64,000 bases of DNA from UBA1447 sp964627535 (GTDB lineage Bacteria > Bacillota > Clostridia > Oscillospirales > Acutalibacteraceae). The stretch covers positions 1 to 64,000 of the forward strand of contig CAZVJW010000019.1 of the NCBI GenBank assembly GCA_964627535.1. The letters are read 5' to 3'. This document shows, in pieces, positions 50,111 to 58,074 of this stretch (the first letter of the stretch is position 1; each line of letters opens with the position of its first letter). Below the pieces are notes generated by a model that was not told the origin of the DNA, ran no database searches, and saw only the letters and a program-made list of their open reading frames with translations. A program made the position numbers and the translations under genes.

Positions 50111-51259
50111 ATGATAATTAAAAATGCGAAAATATACACAATGGCAGGGGCAATAATTGAAAACGGCTTTGTCGAATTTGATAAAGCAATTATTACTGTT
50201 GATTCAATGGAGAATATTTCAGACGGAGAAGCTTATGATGCTGACGGTGCTATGCTTTTTCCGGGTTTTATTGATGCACATACACATATCGGAATTTGTG
50301 AGGATTCATTAGGTTTTGAAGGCGACGACTGTAATGAAATCACAGATCCATGCACTCCTCATCTTCGCGCGATTGATGCTGTCAACGCTTTAGATATTTG
50401 TTTCACCGAAGCATTATATGCAGGTATAACAACTGTTGCAACAGGCCCTGGAAGTGCCAATCCAATTGCGGGGCAAATTGCAGCTGTGAAAACTTACGGC
50501 AGATGTATAGATGACATGATTATTAAAGCACCTGTGGCAATAAAATTTGCTTTGGGAGAAAATCCGAAAAGCGCATATAACGAAAAAAAGGCCGCACCCA
50601 GTACAAGAATGGCAACCGCGGCAATAATTCGCGAGCAATTGAAAAAAACAAAAGAGTATATTTCTAAACGCAATAGTGAGAAGAATGATTTTGACTTAAA
50701 ATTTGAAGCGCTTGCGTTGATTTTTGAACAGAATCTTCCGGCGCATATACATGCACATAGAGCAGATGATATTTTTACAGCTATTCGTCTTGCATCGGAG
50801 TTTGGATTTAAATATTCAATAGTTCACTGTACGCAAGGTCACTTAATTGCCAATGAAATTTCAAACAAAGGAATATCTGCTATGAGTGGGCCTCTTTTAG
50901 CTGACCGCAGTAAACCTGAATTGAGAGGCTCCACACCTGCAACACCGGGGATATTGAGTAAATCCGGAATCAAAACAGCGATTATTACCGATCATCCCGT
51001 TATCCCGATACAATACCTTCCTATATGCGCCGGTCTTGCTGTGCGTGAAGGCATGGATTATTATGAAGCTCTTAAGGCGATAACAATAAATCCGGCAGAG
51101 CTTTGTGGGATTGCTGACCGTGTTGGTTCAATTCAGGTGGGTAAAGATGCGGATATGGTGCTTTTTAATACTGACCCTTTAACGTTGCAGGCGAAGCCTG
51201 ATATGGTAATTGCCGGAGGGAATGTTGTTGTCAATCAGGATCTGAATATTAATGTTTAA
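50111..51259 (+). CDS. Amidohydrolase (imidazolonepropionase-like)
   Basis: A 382-residue metal-dependent hydrolase. Composite beta domain MIIKNAKIYTMAG, barrel motif FPGFIDAHTHIG (HxH metal ligands), PAHIHAHRADD, YSIVHCTQGHLI, and ITDHPVIP with the late Asp. The C-terminal GSIQVGKDADMVLFNTDPL is universal to the superfamily. The sequence is close to imidazolonepropionase/aryldialkylphosphatase-like members, but no histidine-degradation genes are near, so the substrate is unknown. ATG 50111 has GGAGA six bases upstream; the frame reaching back to 49964 overlaps the S1 gene and its terminator. Confidence 0.88.
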   Translation: MIIKNAKIYTMAGAIIENGFVEFDKAIITVDSMENISDGEAYDADGAMLFPGFIDAHTHIGICEDSLGFEGDDCNEITDPCTPHLRAIDAVNALDICFTEALYAGITTVATGPGSANPIAGQIAAVKTYGRCIDDMIIKAPVAIKFALGENPKSAYNEKKAAPSTRMATAAIIREQLKKTKEYISKRNSEKNDFDLKFEALALIFEQNLPAHIHAHRADDIFTAIRLASEFGFKYSIVHCTQGHLIANEISNKGISAMSGPLLADRSKPELRGSTPATPGILSKSGIKTAIITDHPVIPIQYLPICAGLAVREGMDYYEALKAITINPAELCGIADRVGSIQVGKDADMVLFNTDPLTLQAKPDMVIAGGNVVVNQDLNINV

Positions 51260-51290
51260 ATACTTGATCGTGTGGGTTGTGTTTATTAAT

Positions 51291-52133
51291 ATGCGTGAGA
51301 TTAATGTAAAAACAATTGAAGATGTTATAAGAGATATGTGTATTGAATCAAACAGCCGGTTACCGGATGATTTAAAATGCTGTATTGAATCCAGTAAGAA
51401 AAACGAGATTGAAAAACTGCCTCGAAGCATTATGACTAACCTGATTAACAATCTTAAAGCTGCAAAGGAGTTGAAAATCCCTGTTTGTCAAGATACCGGT
51501 TTGGTTGTCGTTTTTGCCGATGTCGGACAGGAAGTCCATTTTTCAGGCGGTAACTTTGAGACGGCAATTAACAAAGGGGTTAGCAGAGGATATATTGAAG
51601 GAAAATTGCGCTGCTCAATTGTTGCGGATCCTCTAAGACGTATAAATACCGGAGATAACACTCCCGCAGTTATTCATATAAGAATTGTTGATGGAGACAG
51701 AGTTTGCTTAACCGTTGCGCCAAAGGGATTTGGCAGCGAAAATATGAGCAAGATTAAAATGTTTAATCCTTCAGCAAGTAAAGAAGATATAATAGAATTT
51801 GTCTTGCATACAACACGAACAGCAGGCAGCAACCCATGTCCTCCGATAGTGCTCGGTATAGGAATTGGAGGCGATTTTGAACATTGTGCGCTTCTGGCCA
51901 AAAAAGCGCTATGCCGGCCTGTTTCATATAAAAATGAGGATAGGTTCTACAATGAAATGGAGAGAGAGATACTCGAACGTATAAATCTTCTTAATATTGG
52001 CCCGCAGGGCTTTGGAGGCAAAACAACTGCCCTTTCCGTTGCAATTGAGGCGGCACCTACACATATTGCCGGATTGCCTGTTGCAGTAAATGTTGGCTGC
52101 CATGTAACAAGGCATGTTTCTGTATTAATATAA
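51291..52133 (+). CDS. fumA: Fumarate hydratase alpha subunit (4Fe-4S class I), no beta subunit adjacent
   Basis: The N-terminal half of the two-subunit iron-sulfur fumarase/L-tartrate dehydratase family. Motifs: IPVCQDTGLVVVFADVG with the first cluster Cys, GSNPCPPIVLGIGIGG with the second, GPQGFGGKTTALSV and VNVGCHVTRHVSV with the third. The 280-residue length from ATG 51291 (MREINVKTIEDVI) is complete. The earlier ATG 51252 overlaps the amidohydrolase end. The beta subunit normally follows directly but the next gene is hpf. The partner must be elsewhere, or the enzyme is inactive. Confidence 0.9.
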   Translation: MREINVKTIEDVIRDMCIESNSRLPDDLKCCIESSKKNEIEKLPRSIMTNLINNLKAAKELKIPVCQDTGLVVVFADVGQEVHFSGGNFETAINKGVSRGYIEGKLRCSIVADPLRRINTGDNTPAVIHIRIVDGDRVCLTVAPKGFGSENMSKIKMFNPSASKEDIIEFVLHTTRTAGSNPCPPIVLGIGIGGDFEHCALLAKKALCRPVSYKNEDRFYNEMEREILERINLLNIGPQGFGGKTTALSVAIEAAPTHIAGLPVAVNVGCHVTRHVSVLI

Positions 52134-52203
52134 AATATTTTCTTTATCATATTTACAAACTTTTAAATAAATGTAAATAAAATTAGAAACATAGCATACG
52201 GGC

Positions 52204-52232
52204 TTCCAATATTTGTACGTATATGCTATAAT
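52204..52232 (+). promoter_or_regulatory. Promoter of hpf
   Basis: TTCCAA (52204-52209) and TATAAT (52227-52232), 17-base spacing, leader about 60 bases. Confidence 0.65.
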
Positions 52233-52295
52233 ATAACTGTAATTCCAATTAGTGAAACCGCTTTTGGGATTCAATATATATAAGGGGATGACATT

Positions 52296-52823
52296 GTGAA
52301 AATCACCATTATCGGACGTAAATGCTCACCCAGAGAATCATTTAAAGAGAGGGTCGAAAGAAAACTATCAAAAATTGAACGTCTGTTCGGAGAAAATGCC
52401 GAAGTGAAAGTTACAGCTACTGTTGAAAAGACAACTCAAATTGTCGAGATCACCGTTTATAAAAATGGAATGATTTTCAGGTCAGAAGAAAATGCGGAAA
52501 ACTTGGATGATGCATTTGATGCTTGTCTTGAATCATTGATACGGCAAATTCGCAAGAATAAAACCAAGTTGGAAAAGAAACTTCACACAAGCGCTTTCAG
52601 CGAAATGATCGGTTTGGAATCAGTGGCTGAAGAAATTGATTTTGATATAGTGCGCACGAAAACGGTTTCGCTCAAACCACAGGATGTTGATGAGGCAATT
52701 CTTCAAATGAATATGGTTGGTCATCAGTTTTATATGTTTTTAAACTCAGCTACTGAAAAAGTCAATGTTGTCTATGTGCGTAAGGATGGCGGGTACGGCG
52801 TACTTGAACCTGATATTGAATAG
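52296..52823 (+). CDS. hpf: Ribosome hibernation-promoting factor, long form
   Basis: Dimerises 70S ribosomes into inactive 100S particles in stationary phase. The N-terminal domain (ITIIGRKCSPRESFKERVERKLSKIER region, 52300-52381) carries the YfiA/RaiA fold with KVTATVEKTTQIVEITVY and RQIRKNK. The C-terminal dimerisation domain starts VRTKTVSLKPQDVDEAILQMNMVGHQFYMFLN (about 52650-52745) and ends GGYGVLEP. The 175 residues match the long Firmicutes form. GTG 52296 follows AGGGGATG. It has its own promoter and terminator. Confidence 0.96.
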   Translation: MKITIIGRKCSPRESFKERVERKLSKIERLFGENAEVKVTATVEKTTQIVEITVYKNGMIFRSEENAENLDDAFDACLESLIRQIRKNKTKLEKKLHTSAFSEMIGLESVAEEIDFDIVRTKTVSLKPQDVDEAILQMNMVGHQFYMFLNSATEKVNVVYVRKDGGYGVLEPDIE

Positions 52824-52827
52824 TTTG

Positions 52828-52866
52828 CTTACCGGGGGCAGACTGTATTTGTCTGCCCCCGGTAAG
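52828..52866 (+). terminator. Strong hairpin after hpf
   Basis: CTTACCGGGGGCAGAC and GTCTGCCCCCGGTAAG form a perfect 16-bp GC-rich stem with loop TGTATTT. No T-run follows. Confidence 0.75.
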
Positions 52867-52888
52867 ATAAAGAAAGGTCATTCAATAA

Positions 52889-54004
52889 ATGAAAATTAAC
52901 CTTGTTGTTCCCTGTCTGCTCGGACTCGAGGCTTTGATTGCCAATGAACTTCGTGAGTTTGGAGCCGAAAATGTTATTGCTGAAAACGGCAGAGTTCTAT
53001 TTAGCGGAGATGAATATATACTTGCAAGAGCAAACATAAACTCCCGCTACTCAGAAAGGGTTCAAGTGTTGATTGGCAGTTTCAATGCATTTAGCTTTGA
53101 TGAATTATTTGAGGGAACGAAAGCGCTGCCATGGGAAAACTGGATTGGACAGAGGGATTCATTCCCGGTTAAGGGTTATTCAATAAATTCGGAGCTGTTT
53201 AGTGTTAGCGATTGTCAATCTATCATAAAAAAAGCTGTTGTTGAACGGTTAAAGCAAAAATACATGCAGGAATGGTTTGACGAAACAGGACCAACATATC
53301 AAATTCAATTTTCTGTGTTTAAAAATAAAGTCAGTCTTCTTCTTGATACATCCGGAGTTGGTTTACACAAAAGAGGATATAGGATTGATGCAAACACAGC
53401 TCCAATTAAAGAAACACTTGCTGCCGCTCTTTGTTGTATTTCAAAACTTAGGCCATATAACAAGCTTTATGACCCTATGTGCGGGTCGGGAACAATACTG
53501 ATTGAGGGAGTTATGCTCGCTAAAAATATTGCCCCGGGTTTGAATCGCAATTTTTCCGCCGAGAGGTGGGATGCAATTGATGAAAATGTGTGGGCTGTTG
53601 AACGGGAGCGTGCGAAATCTTTGGTGCGCAATATTGATGATTTTTATGCTTATGGCTCGGATATTGACGAAAAATCGATTGAACTTGCGGAAATAAATGC
53701 TAAACGCGCAGGTGTTTCAGATAAAATAAGCTTTAGTGTCTCGGCGTTGAGCGATTTTAAAGCAAAAACTGATAAAGGAACTCTAATTTGCAATCCTCCT
53801 TACGGGGAAAGAATGCTTGATGCCGGGCAATCAGAAATGATTTATCAAGAGATGGGTAATTTATTTGCTCAAAAAAAGGGCTGGTCATATAGCATTATAA
53901 GTCCATCGGAAACTTTTGAGGATTCATTCGGGAGAAAAGCCGATAAAAGGCGTAAGCTTTATAACGGGATGATTAAATGCCAGGTATTTATGTATTTTAA
54001 ATAG
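52889..54004 (+). CDS. THUMP-domain class I RNA methyltransferase (RlmL/YpsC-like)
   Basis: A 371-residue SAM-dependent methyltransferase, probably 23S rRNA guanine-N2. The N-terminal ferredoxin-like/THUMP region is LVVPCLLGLEALIANELREFGAENV (52898-52972). Then GVGLHKRGYRIDANTAPIKETLAAAL leads into the catalytic domain, with LYDPMCGSGTILIEG (SAM loop) and LICNPPYGERM (NPPY catalytic motif). The RlmK half of E. coli RlmKL is absent, as usual in Firmicutes. AAAGG precedes ATG 52889. The next gene begins 11 bases after the stop. Confidence 0.93.
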   Translation: MKINLVVPCLLGLEALIANELREFGAENVIAENGRVLFSGDEYILARANINSRYSERVQVLIGSFNAFSFDELFEGTKALPWENWIGQRDSFPVKGYSINSELFSVSDCQSIIKKAVVERLKQKYMQEWFDETGPTYQIQFSVFKNKVSLLLDTSGVGLHKRGYRIDANTAPIKETLAAALCCISKLRPYNKLYDPMCGSGTILIEGVMLAKNIAPGLNRNFSAERWDAIDENVWAVERERAKSLVRNIDDFYAYGSDIDEKSIELAEINAKRAGVSDKISFSVSALSDFKAKTDKGTLICNPPYGERMLDAGQSEMIYQEMGNLFAQKKGWSYSIISPSETFEDSFGRKADKRRKLYNGMIKCQVFMYFK

Positions 54005-54015
54005 GAGGTTAAGGA

Positions 54016-54960
54016 ATGAAGCATGTTTTTATTATTAATCCTGCTGCGGGCAAAGGAAAACCGGCTTGCGAACTGAAGCCAAAAATCGAAAAGTATTGCG
54101 GAGATAAATCTTTAGACTTTTTGATCCACGTTACGTCTTCTGCTTATGAAGCGATTGATTTCGTGCGTGACATTGCGAAAACCGGCGAGCATATTCGATT
54201 TTACGCCTGCGGCGGCGATGGAACTCTTTATGAGGTGGTTAACGGCGCGTTTGGTTTCCCAAATGTAGAAGTAGCTGTTATTCCTCTCGGATCCGGCAAC
54301 GACTTCATCCGGCTTTTTGGTACAAAAGAACAGTTTTTGGATATTGACGCCCAGGTAAAAGGTACTGCAACTGATCTTGACATCATAAAGTGCGGCGATA
54401 TAGTTGCGATTAACCAGTGTTCAATGGGTTTTGACGCTGAAATAAATGCGAAACAGTCAAGCTTTAAAAAGCTGCCCTTTATGAAGGGCGAAAGTGCTTA
54501 TGTCGCCTCAATGCTTTACTGCTTTATGAAAAAATTAAACAATATATTTACAATAACAATTGACGACGGCGAACCATTTACTCAAAACACGCTATTTTGT
54601 GTCGCCGGTAATTCGCGTTGGTATGGCGGAGGGTTTAAAGCTGCTCCTCTTGCAATACCGGATGACGGTTTACTTGATTTTATTATAGTAAATAAGAATA
54701 TGAGCCGTATAAAGTTGTTAGGTTTGGTTAACAAATATAAAGCGGGGCAGCACTTGGATTGGGATATCACAAAGTTCGTTCGCGGCAAAAAAATCAGCAT
54801 ACACAGCGATGAAATCGCAGCGATAAATTGTGACGGCGAAAAGAGTTTTGGTAATGAATGTATATTCGAAATTGTTGAAAAGGGAATTAAATTTGTGATT
54901 CCCGCAAACTCATCCTATTTTGAGGATAAAGCAGCGGAGAAATTAAATACAAAACCTTAA
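54016..54960 (+). CDS. Diacylglycerol/lipid kinase family protein
   Basis: A 314-residue soluble lipid kinase of the DgkB/YegS/BmrU family, which phosphorylates diacylglycerol or related lipids. Motifs: HVFIINPAAGKGK, the ATP-binding CGGDGTLYEVVNG, AVIPLGSGNDFIRLFG, and DGLLDFIIVNKN in the C-terminal beta domain with DGEKSFG near the end. AGGAGG precedes ATG 54016. Co-transcribed with the methyltransferase. The exact lipid cannot be told from sequence. Confidence 0.93.
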   Translation: MKHVFIINPAAGKGKPACELKPKIEKYCGDKSLDFLIHVTSSAYEAIDFVRDIAKTGEHIRFYACGGDGTLYEVVNGAFGFPNVEVAVIPLGSGNDFIRLFGTKEQFLDIDAQVKGTATDLDIIKCGDIVAINQCSMGFDAEINAKQSSFKKLPFMKGESAYVASMLYCFMKKLNNIFTITIDDGEPFTQNTLFCVAGNSRWYGGGFKAAPLAIPDDGLLDFIIVNKNMSRIKLLGLVNKYKAGQHLDWDITKFVRGKKISIHSDEIAAINCDGEKSFGNECIFEIVEKGIKFVIPANSSYFEDKAAEKLNTKP

Positions 54961-54973
54961 TTGATTATCTTTG

Positions 54974-55636
54974 TTACCTTAGTTTATATTCATTTTTACG
55001 CAGAGCTTGCATGAGCTCTGCGTTTGTAGTTATTCTCTCAGAAAAATATATACCGCCGGGATGCATTCCGAAGAAACAATGAAAATCTGAACCGGAAATT
55101 ATTTTCAAAGAAAATTTACTAGCCCATGCCATTGCGATATCATTGCTGGAATTGTGGCTTGAGTTTCCGTTATATACTTCAATTCCGTCAAGAAGATGAT
55201 GATCAGTTATGCGCATTCCTTTTCTGAATGGGTGAGCCTGAAATACGAGCAGTCCGTTTTTTTCTGCAAGTTCCTTGAAATTTTTCAAACCCATTTCAAT
55301 TATACCATCATTATTATATAAGAAATCTTCATTAAGTCCATAAACAAGATAATCATTTGATTCGTTTGAAAAACAAATCTCCATACCGAGCATCACCGAA
55401 AAATCTTTACCAGAACAATCTTTTGCTAACCGGTACCCTTGTAAGAAGTAATCTACCTTTTCTTTCCATGTTAAATGGGGAATATTTTTAAATGTATGCT
55501 TACACATATGGTTCGTGATAACAATTCCGTTATACCTTTCGGCTATATATACTTCAACAACTTTATCGGCGGTAACAAACGCGCATGGACTTACTTCGGA
55601 AGTATGCGCGTGCATTTCAAGCAAAAAGTCAGCCAT
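54974..55636 (-). CDS. PHP domain phosphoesterase-like protein
   Basis: A 220-residue metal-dependent PHP protein. Metal ligands appear in order: MHAHTSEVSPC (the H-x-H motif), ITNHM, GMEICFS, FQAHPFRKGMR, NGNSSHNS and SGSDFH. Stand-alone PHP proteins act as histidinol-phosphate phosphatases, nucleotide phosphoesterases or unknown phosphatases; no histidine genes are near. It is convergent with the lipid kinase gene (13 bases apart) and divergent from the DUF5685 gene across a 234-base AT-rich gap in which I see no clear element. Confidence 0.88.
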   Translation of the reverse strand: MADFLLEMHAHTSEVSPCAFVTADKVVEVYIAERYNGIVITNHMCKHTFKNIPHLTWKEKVDYFLQGYRLAKDCSGKDFSVMLGMEICFSNESNDYLVYGLNEDFLYNNDGIIEMGLKNFKELAEKNGLLVFQAHPFRKGMRITDHHLLDGIEVYNGNSSHNSSNDIAMAWASKFSLKIISGSDFHCFFGMHPGGIYFSERITTNAELMQALRKNEYKLR

Positions 55637-55870
55637 TGTTTACCGTGCCCTTTCAAGAAAACTATTTAAAACACATTATTCAGATCAGAATTCGTCAATC
55701 TGATTAATTTATACTATTACAAAGTATACTACCCGTGCTGTTTTTTAACAAGTCTTATAAAAACAATAGATAAAATCAGATATACAAATTAGTAAAAATT
55801 TACAATATGTTAATTTATTTGATCAATATATAATATAAAATATATCTATATAGATTATGGAGGAGAGTCT

Positions 55871-56749
55871 TTGCTTGGTTATATAAAAGCTTATAAACCT
55901 GAACTCAAGATAAAGGATTATGAGATATATAAAGGTGTATACTGCTCTTTATGTAAAAGGTTGGGTAGAAGCTATTCTCCTTTTGCTCAATTGTTTTTAA
56001 GCTATGATTTTACCTTTCTCCTTCTTTTAAAAATGTCGGTTTCATCCGACTGCCCGTCCTTTAAAAACAGCCGCTGCCACTACAACCCTCTTATTAGGTG
56101 CAAAACTTGTAATGGTAAAAATAAAGACTTGAATTTCTGCGCTGACACCGCTGTTATTATGTCCTATTATAAGGTTAAGGATAATATAAATGACGGTGGA
56201 ATTTTGAAAAGATTGATGATGTATTTGTTGTTCCCGTTTATTGCGCTTATTCACAAGAAGGCAAAGATCCGTTTACCGGAAGTAGAGAGAACGGTATCTC
56301 TTGCAATGAAAGAACAGAAAGCAGTTGAATCAAATAAGAACTGCGGAATTGATACAGCAGCTGACCCGACTGCAAAGGCATTGTCGGCAATCCTTACAAT
56401 CGGCGAAAATGATGAGCAGAAAATCGCGGTGCTTAAGCGTTTGGGTTATTTAATCGGACGCTGGGTATACATCATTGATGCTGTTGATGATTTGGTAGAT
56501 GATATAAAAAACAATAATTTCAACCCGCTTAAAGATTTGTATGTGGAATATGATAATAATATTATGTTTGGTGAATATTCACGGCAGGTTCTCAGTACAA
56601 CAGCAGGGGAAGCTATCCTTGCCTTTGAACTTCTAGATATATATCGGTTCAAACCGGTTTTGGTGAATATTCTTTATGAAGGTCTTGCACATGTTACAGA
56701 AACAGTTTTAAATTCGGATGGGAGGTGTGGCCGTGAAAAATCCATATGA
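55871..56749 (+). CDS. DUF5685 family protein
   Basis: A 292-residue mainly helical protein. The N-terminus LGYIKAYKPELKIKDYEIYKG, then VYCSLCKRLGRSYSP and the LSYDFTFLLLL segment, are the DUF5685 hallmark. Cysteines cluster in two groups: YCSLC, and C-x-x-C pairs within NPLIRCKTCNGKNKDLNFC. Two acidic motifs, YYKVKDNIND and IDAVDDLVDDIKNNNFNPL, resemble the Asp-rich metal sites of isoprenoid-synthase-fold enzymes (my inference, not established). TTG 55871 follows GGAGGAGAG. Its end overlaps the J-like gene by 17 bases. Function unknown. Confidence 0.85.
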   Translation: MLGYIKAYKPELKIKDYEIYKGVYCSLCKRLGRSYSPFAQLFLSYDFTFLLLLKMSVSSDCPSFKNSRCHYNPLIRCKTCNGKNKDLNFCADTAVIMSYYKVKDNINDGGILKRLMMYLLFPFIALIHKKAKIRLPEVERTVSLAMKEQKAVESNKNCGIDTAADPTAKALSAILTIGENDEQKIAVLKRLGYLIGRWVYIIDAVDDLVDDIKNNNFNPLKDLYVEYDNNIMFGEYSRQVLSTTAGEAILAFELLDIYRFKPVLVNILYEGLAHVTETVLNSDGRCGREKSI

Positions 56750-57353
56750 AGTACTTGGAATTCAGGAAAACGCAAATGATGACCAGATTAAGCAAGCATA
56801 TAAAGAGCTTGCGCGTAAGTATAATGAAGACAATTACAGCACCGGTCCACTTTCCGGAATAGCACAGAAAAAAATGCAGGAAATAGACGACGCTTATGAT
56901 TCAATAATAATGAACCGCGGAAGCAATTTCGGCTCAGATAATACCCAACATAAAGAAGAACAAAACTATCAATATAACCGACCGCCGCGCTCTGAGTATA
57001 ACGATATAAGAACAACGATTCAAAACGGAAGAGTCGATGATGCTGAAACACTGCTGGATGGTATTCCACCGGGAATCAGAAATGCCGAATGGTATTATTT
57101 AAAAGGCACTGTTCATAGCAGACGCGGCTGGCTGGAGGAAGCGATTAAAAATTATCAGACAGCATGTAATATGGACCCGAACAACAGCGAATACAGTGCT
57201 GCGCTCAACAGTATCAATAAATCAAGAAGCGGTGGCTTCAGAACAGAAAATAGTAGTAACGGCGGATGCAGCGGATGCGATATTTGTACGGGATTGCTTT
57301 GCACAGACTGCTGCTGTGAGTGCTTTGGCGACGACTTAATTCCCTGTTGTTGA
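56733..57353 (+). CDS. J-domain-like protein lacking HPD, with TPR-like region and Cys-rich tail
   Basis: A 206-residue protein. Residues 1-60 have the J-domain layout (KNPYEVLGIQENANDDQIKQ, then YKELARKY and KMQEIDDAYD), but the obligatory His-Pro-Asp is Asn31-Glu32-Asp33. Residues ~95-160 form TPR-like helices (EWYYLKGTVHSRRGWLEEAI, YQTACNMDPNN). The C-terminus holds ten Cys in about 30 residues (CSGCDICTGLLCTDCCCECF ... CC), a likely metal-binding or lipidated tail. GTG 56733 has GGAGG seven bases upstream. Without HPD it should not stimulate Hsp70 in the usual way. It is encoded between DUF5685 and a membrane protein. Confidence 0.82.
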   Translation: MKNPYEVLGIQENANDDQIKQAYKELARKYNEDNYSTGPLSGIAQKKMQEIDDAYDSIIMNRGSNFGSDNTQHKEEQNYQYNRPPRSEYNDIRTTIQNGRVDDAETLLDGIPPGIRNAEWYYLKGTVHSRRGWLEEAIKNYQTACNMDPNNSEYSAALNSINKSRSGGFRTENSSNGGCSGCDICTGLLCTDCCCECFGDDLIPCC

Positions 57354-57376
57354 AATTGACTTTGGGAGTGTTGAAA

Positions 57377-57913
57377 TTGAGGCAGAGTTCAAAAACTGCA
57401 CTGGGCGGCATTATTGCCGCTCTTTCCATATCAATCATGTTTATGGTTTCGGTTGTACCGTTTTTAACTTATGCTTTACCTGCTGCTGCGGCTGTATTGC
57501 TTATTCCTATTATTATTGAGATTAACAAAAAATGGGCATTGGGAGTCTATTTATCTGTCAGTATTCTTGCCCTGCTAATTCTTCCGAATAAGGAAGTGGC
57601 TGTAATATATGCTGCATTTTTTGGATACTATCCTATCCTTAAGTCATTCTTGGAAAACAAACTAAAAAAAGTACCGGAATGGGTATTTAAACTTATAATT
57701 TTTGACGGAACAATAAGTGTTTCATATTTTTTGATGATGAAATTTATGGGTGTGACAATTGATGAACTGGACAGCTTTGGAGCTTTTGCGATACCGATTT
57801 TGCTTGGTCTGGGTACAATTTCATTTATTTTATATGATTATGCTTTAACCAAAATAGTTAGCTTATATATATTTAAATGGCAACATCGATTCAGGAAAAT
57901 ATTCAAGCGATAG
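57377..57913 (+). CDS. Integral membrane protein of unknown function
   Basis: A 178-residue protein with five to six hydrophobic segments (TALGGIIAALSISIMFMVS; LPAAAAVLLIPIII; GVYLSVSILALLILP; VIYAAFFGYYPILK; FGAFAIPILLGLGTISFILY). The style (S-x-KTALGGIIAAL start) is that of Clostridia ECF-S-like or prenyl-linked small membrane proteins, but I cannot assign a family. The start is TTG 57377 or TTG 57371 after TTGGGAG. It lies 23 bases after the J-like gene, and GTTGAAATTGA is repeated on both sides of the junction. Confidence 0.7.
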   Translation: MRQSSKTALGGIIAALSISIMFMVSVVPFLTYALPAAAAVLLIPIIIEINKKWALGVYLSVSILALLILPNKEVAVIYAAFFGYYPILKSFLENKLKKVPEWVFKLIIFDGTISVSYFLMMKFMGVTIDELDSFGAFAIPILLGLGTISFILYDYALTKIVSLYIFKWQHRFRKIFKR

Positions 57914-58074
57914 ATTTATATATTTAGAAAAACGTGATTTATTCGTTATTTACTTAAAAATTCCACTTAGAAATTTAAGAGAACTGAGCTTTATTATCTT
58001 GCCTTTTTGGTGCTGTCTTTGTATAATATTTGTTAGTAAGCGTTGTTAAAGAACATAATATTTGGAGGAAAATA

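Noticed and set aside
55637..55870. Possible RNA gene or riboswitch in the AT-rich gap before DUF5685
   Set aside because: Only short AT-rich inverted repeats are visible; no conserved aptamer or tRNA-like pattern could be supported.
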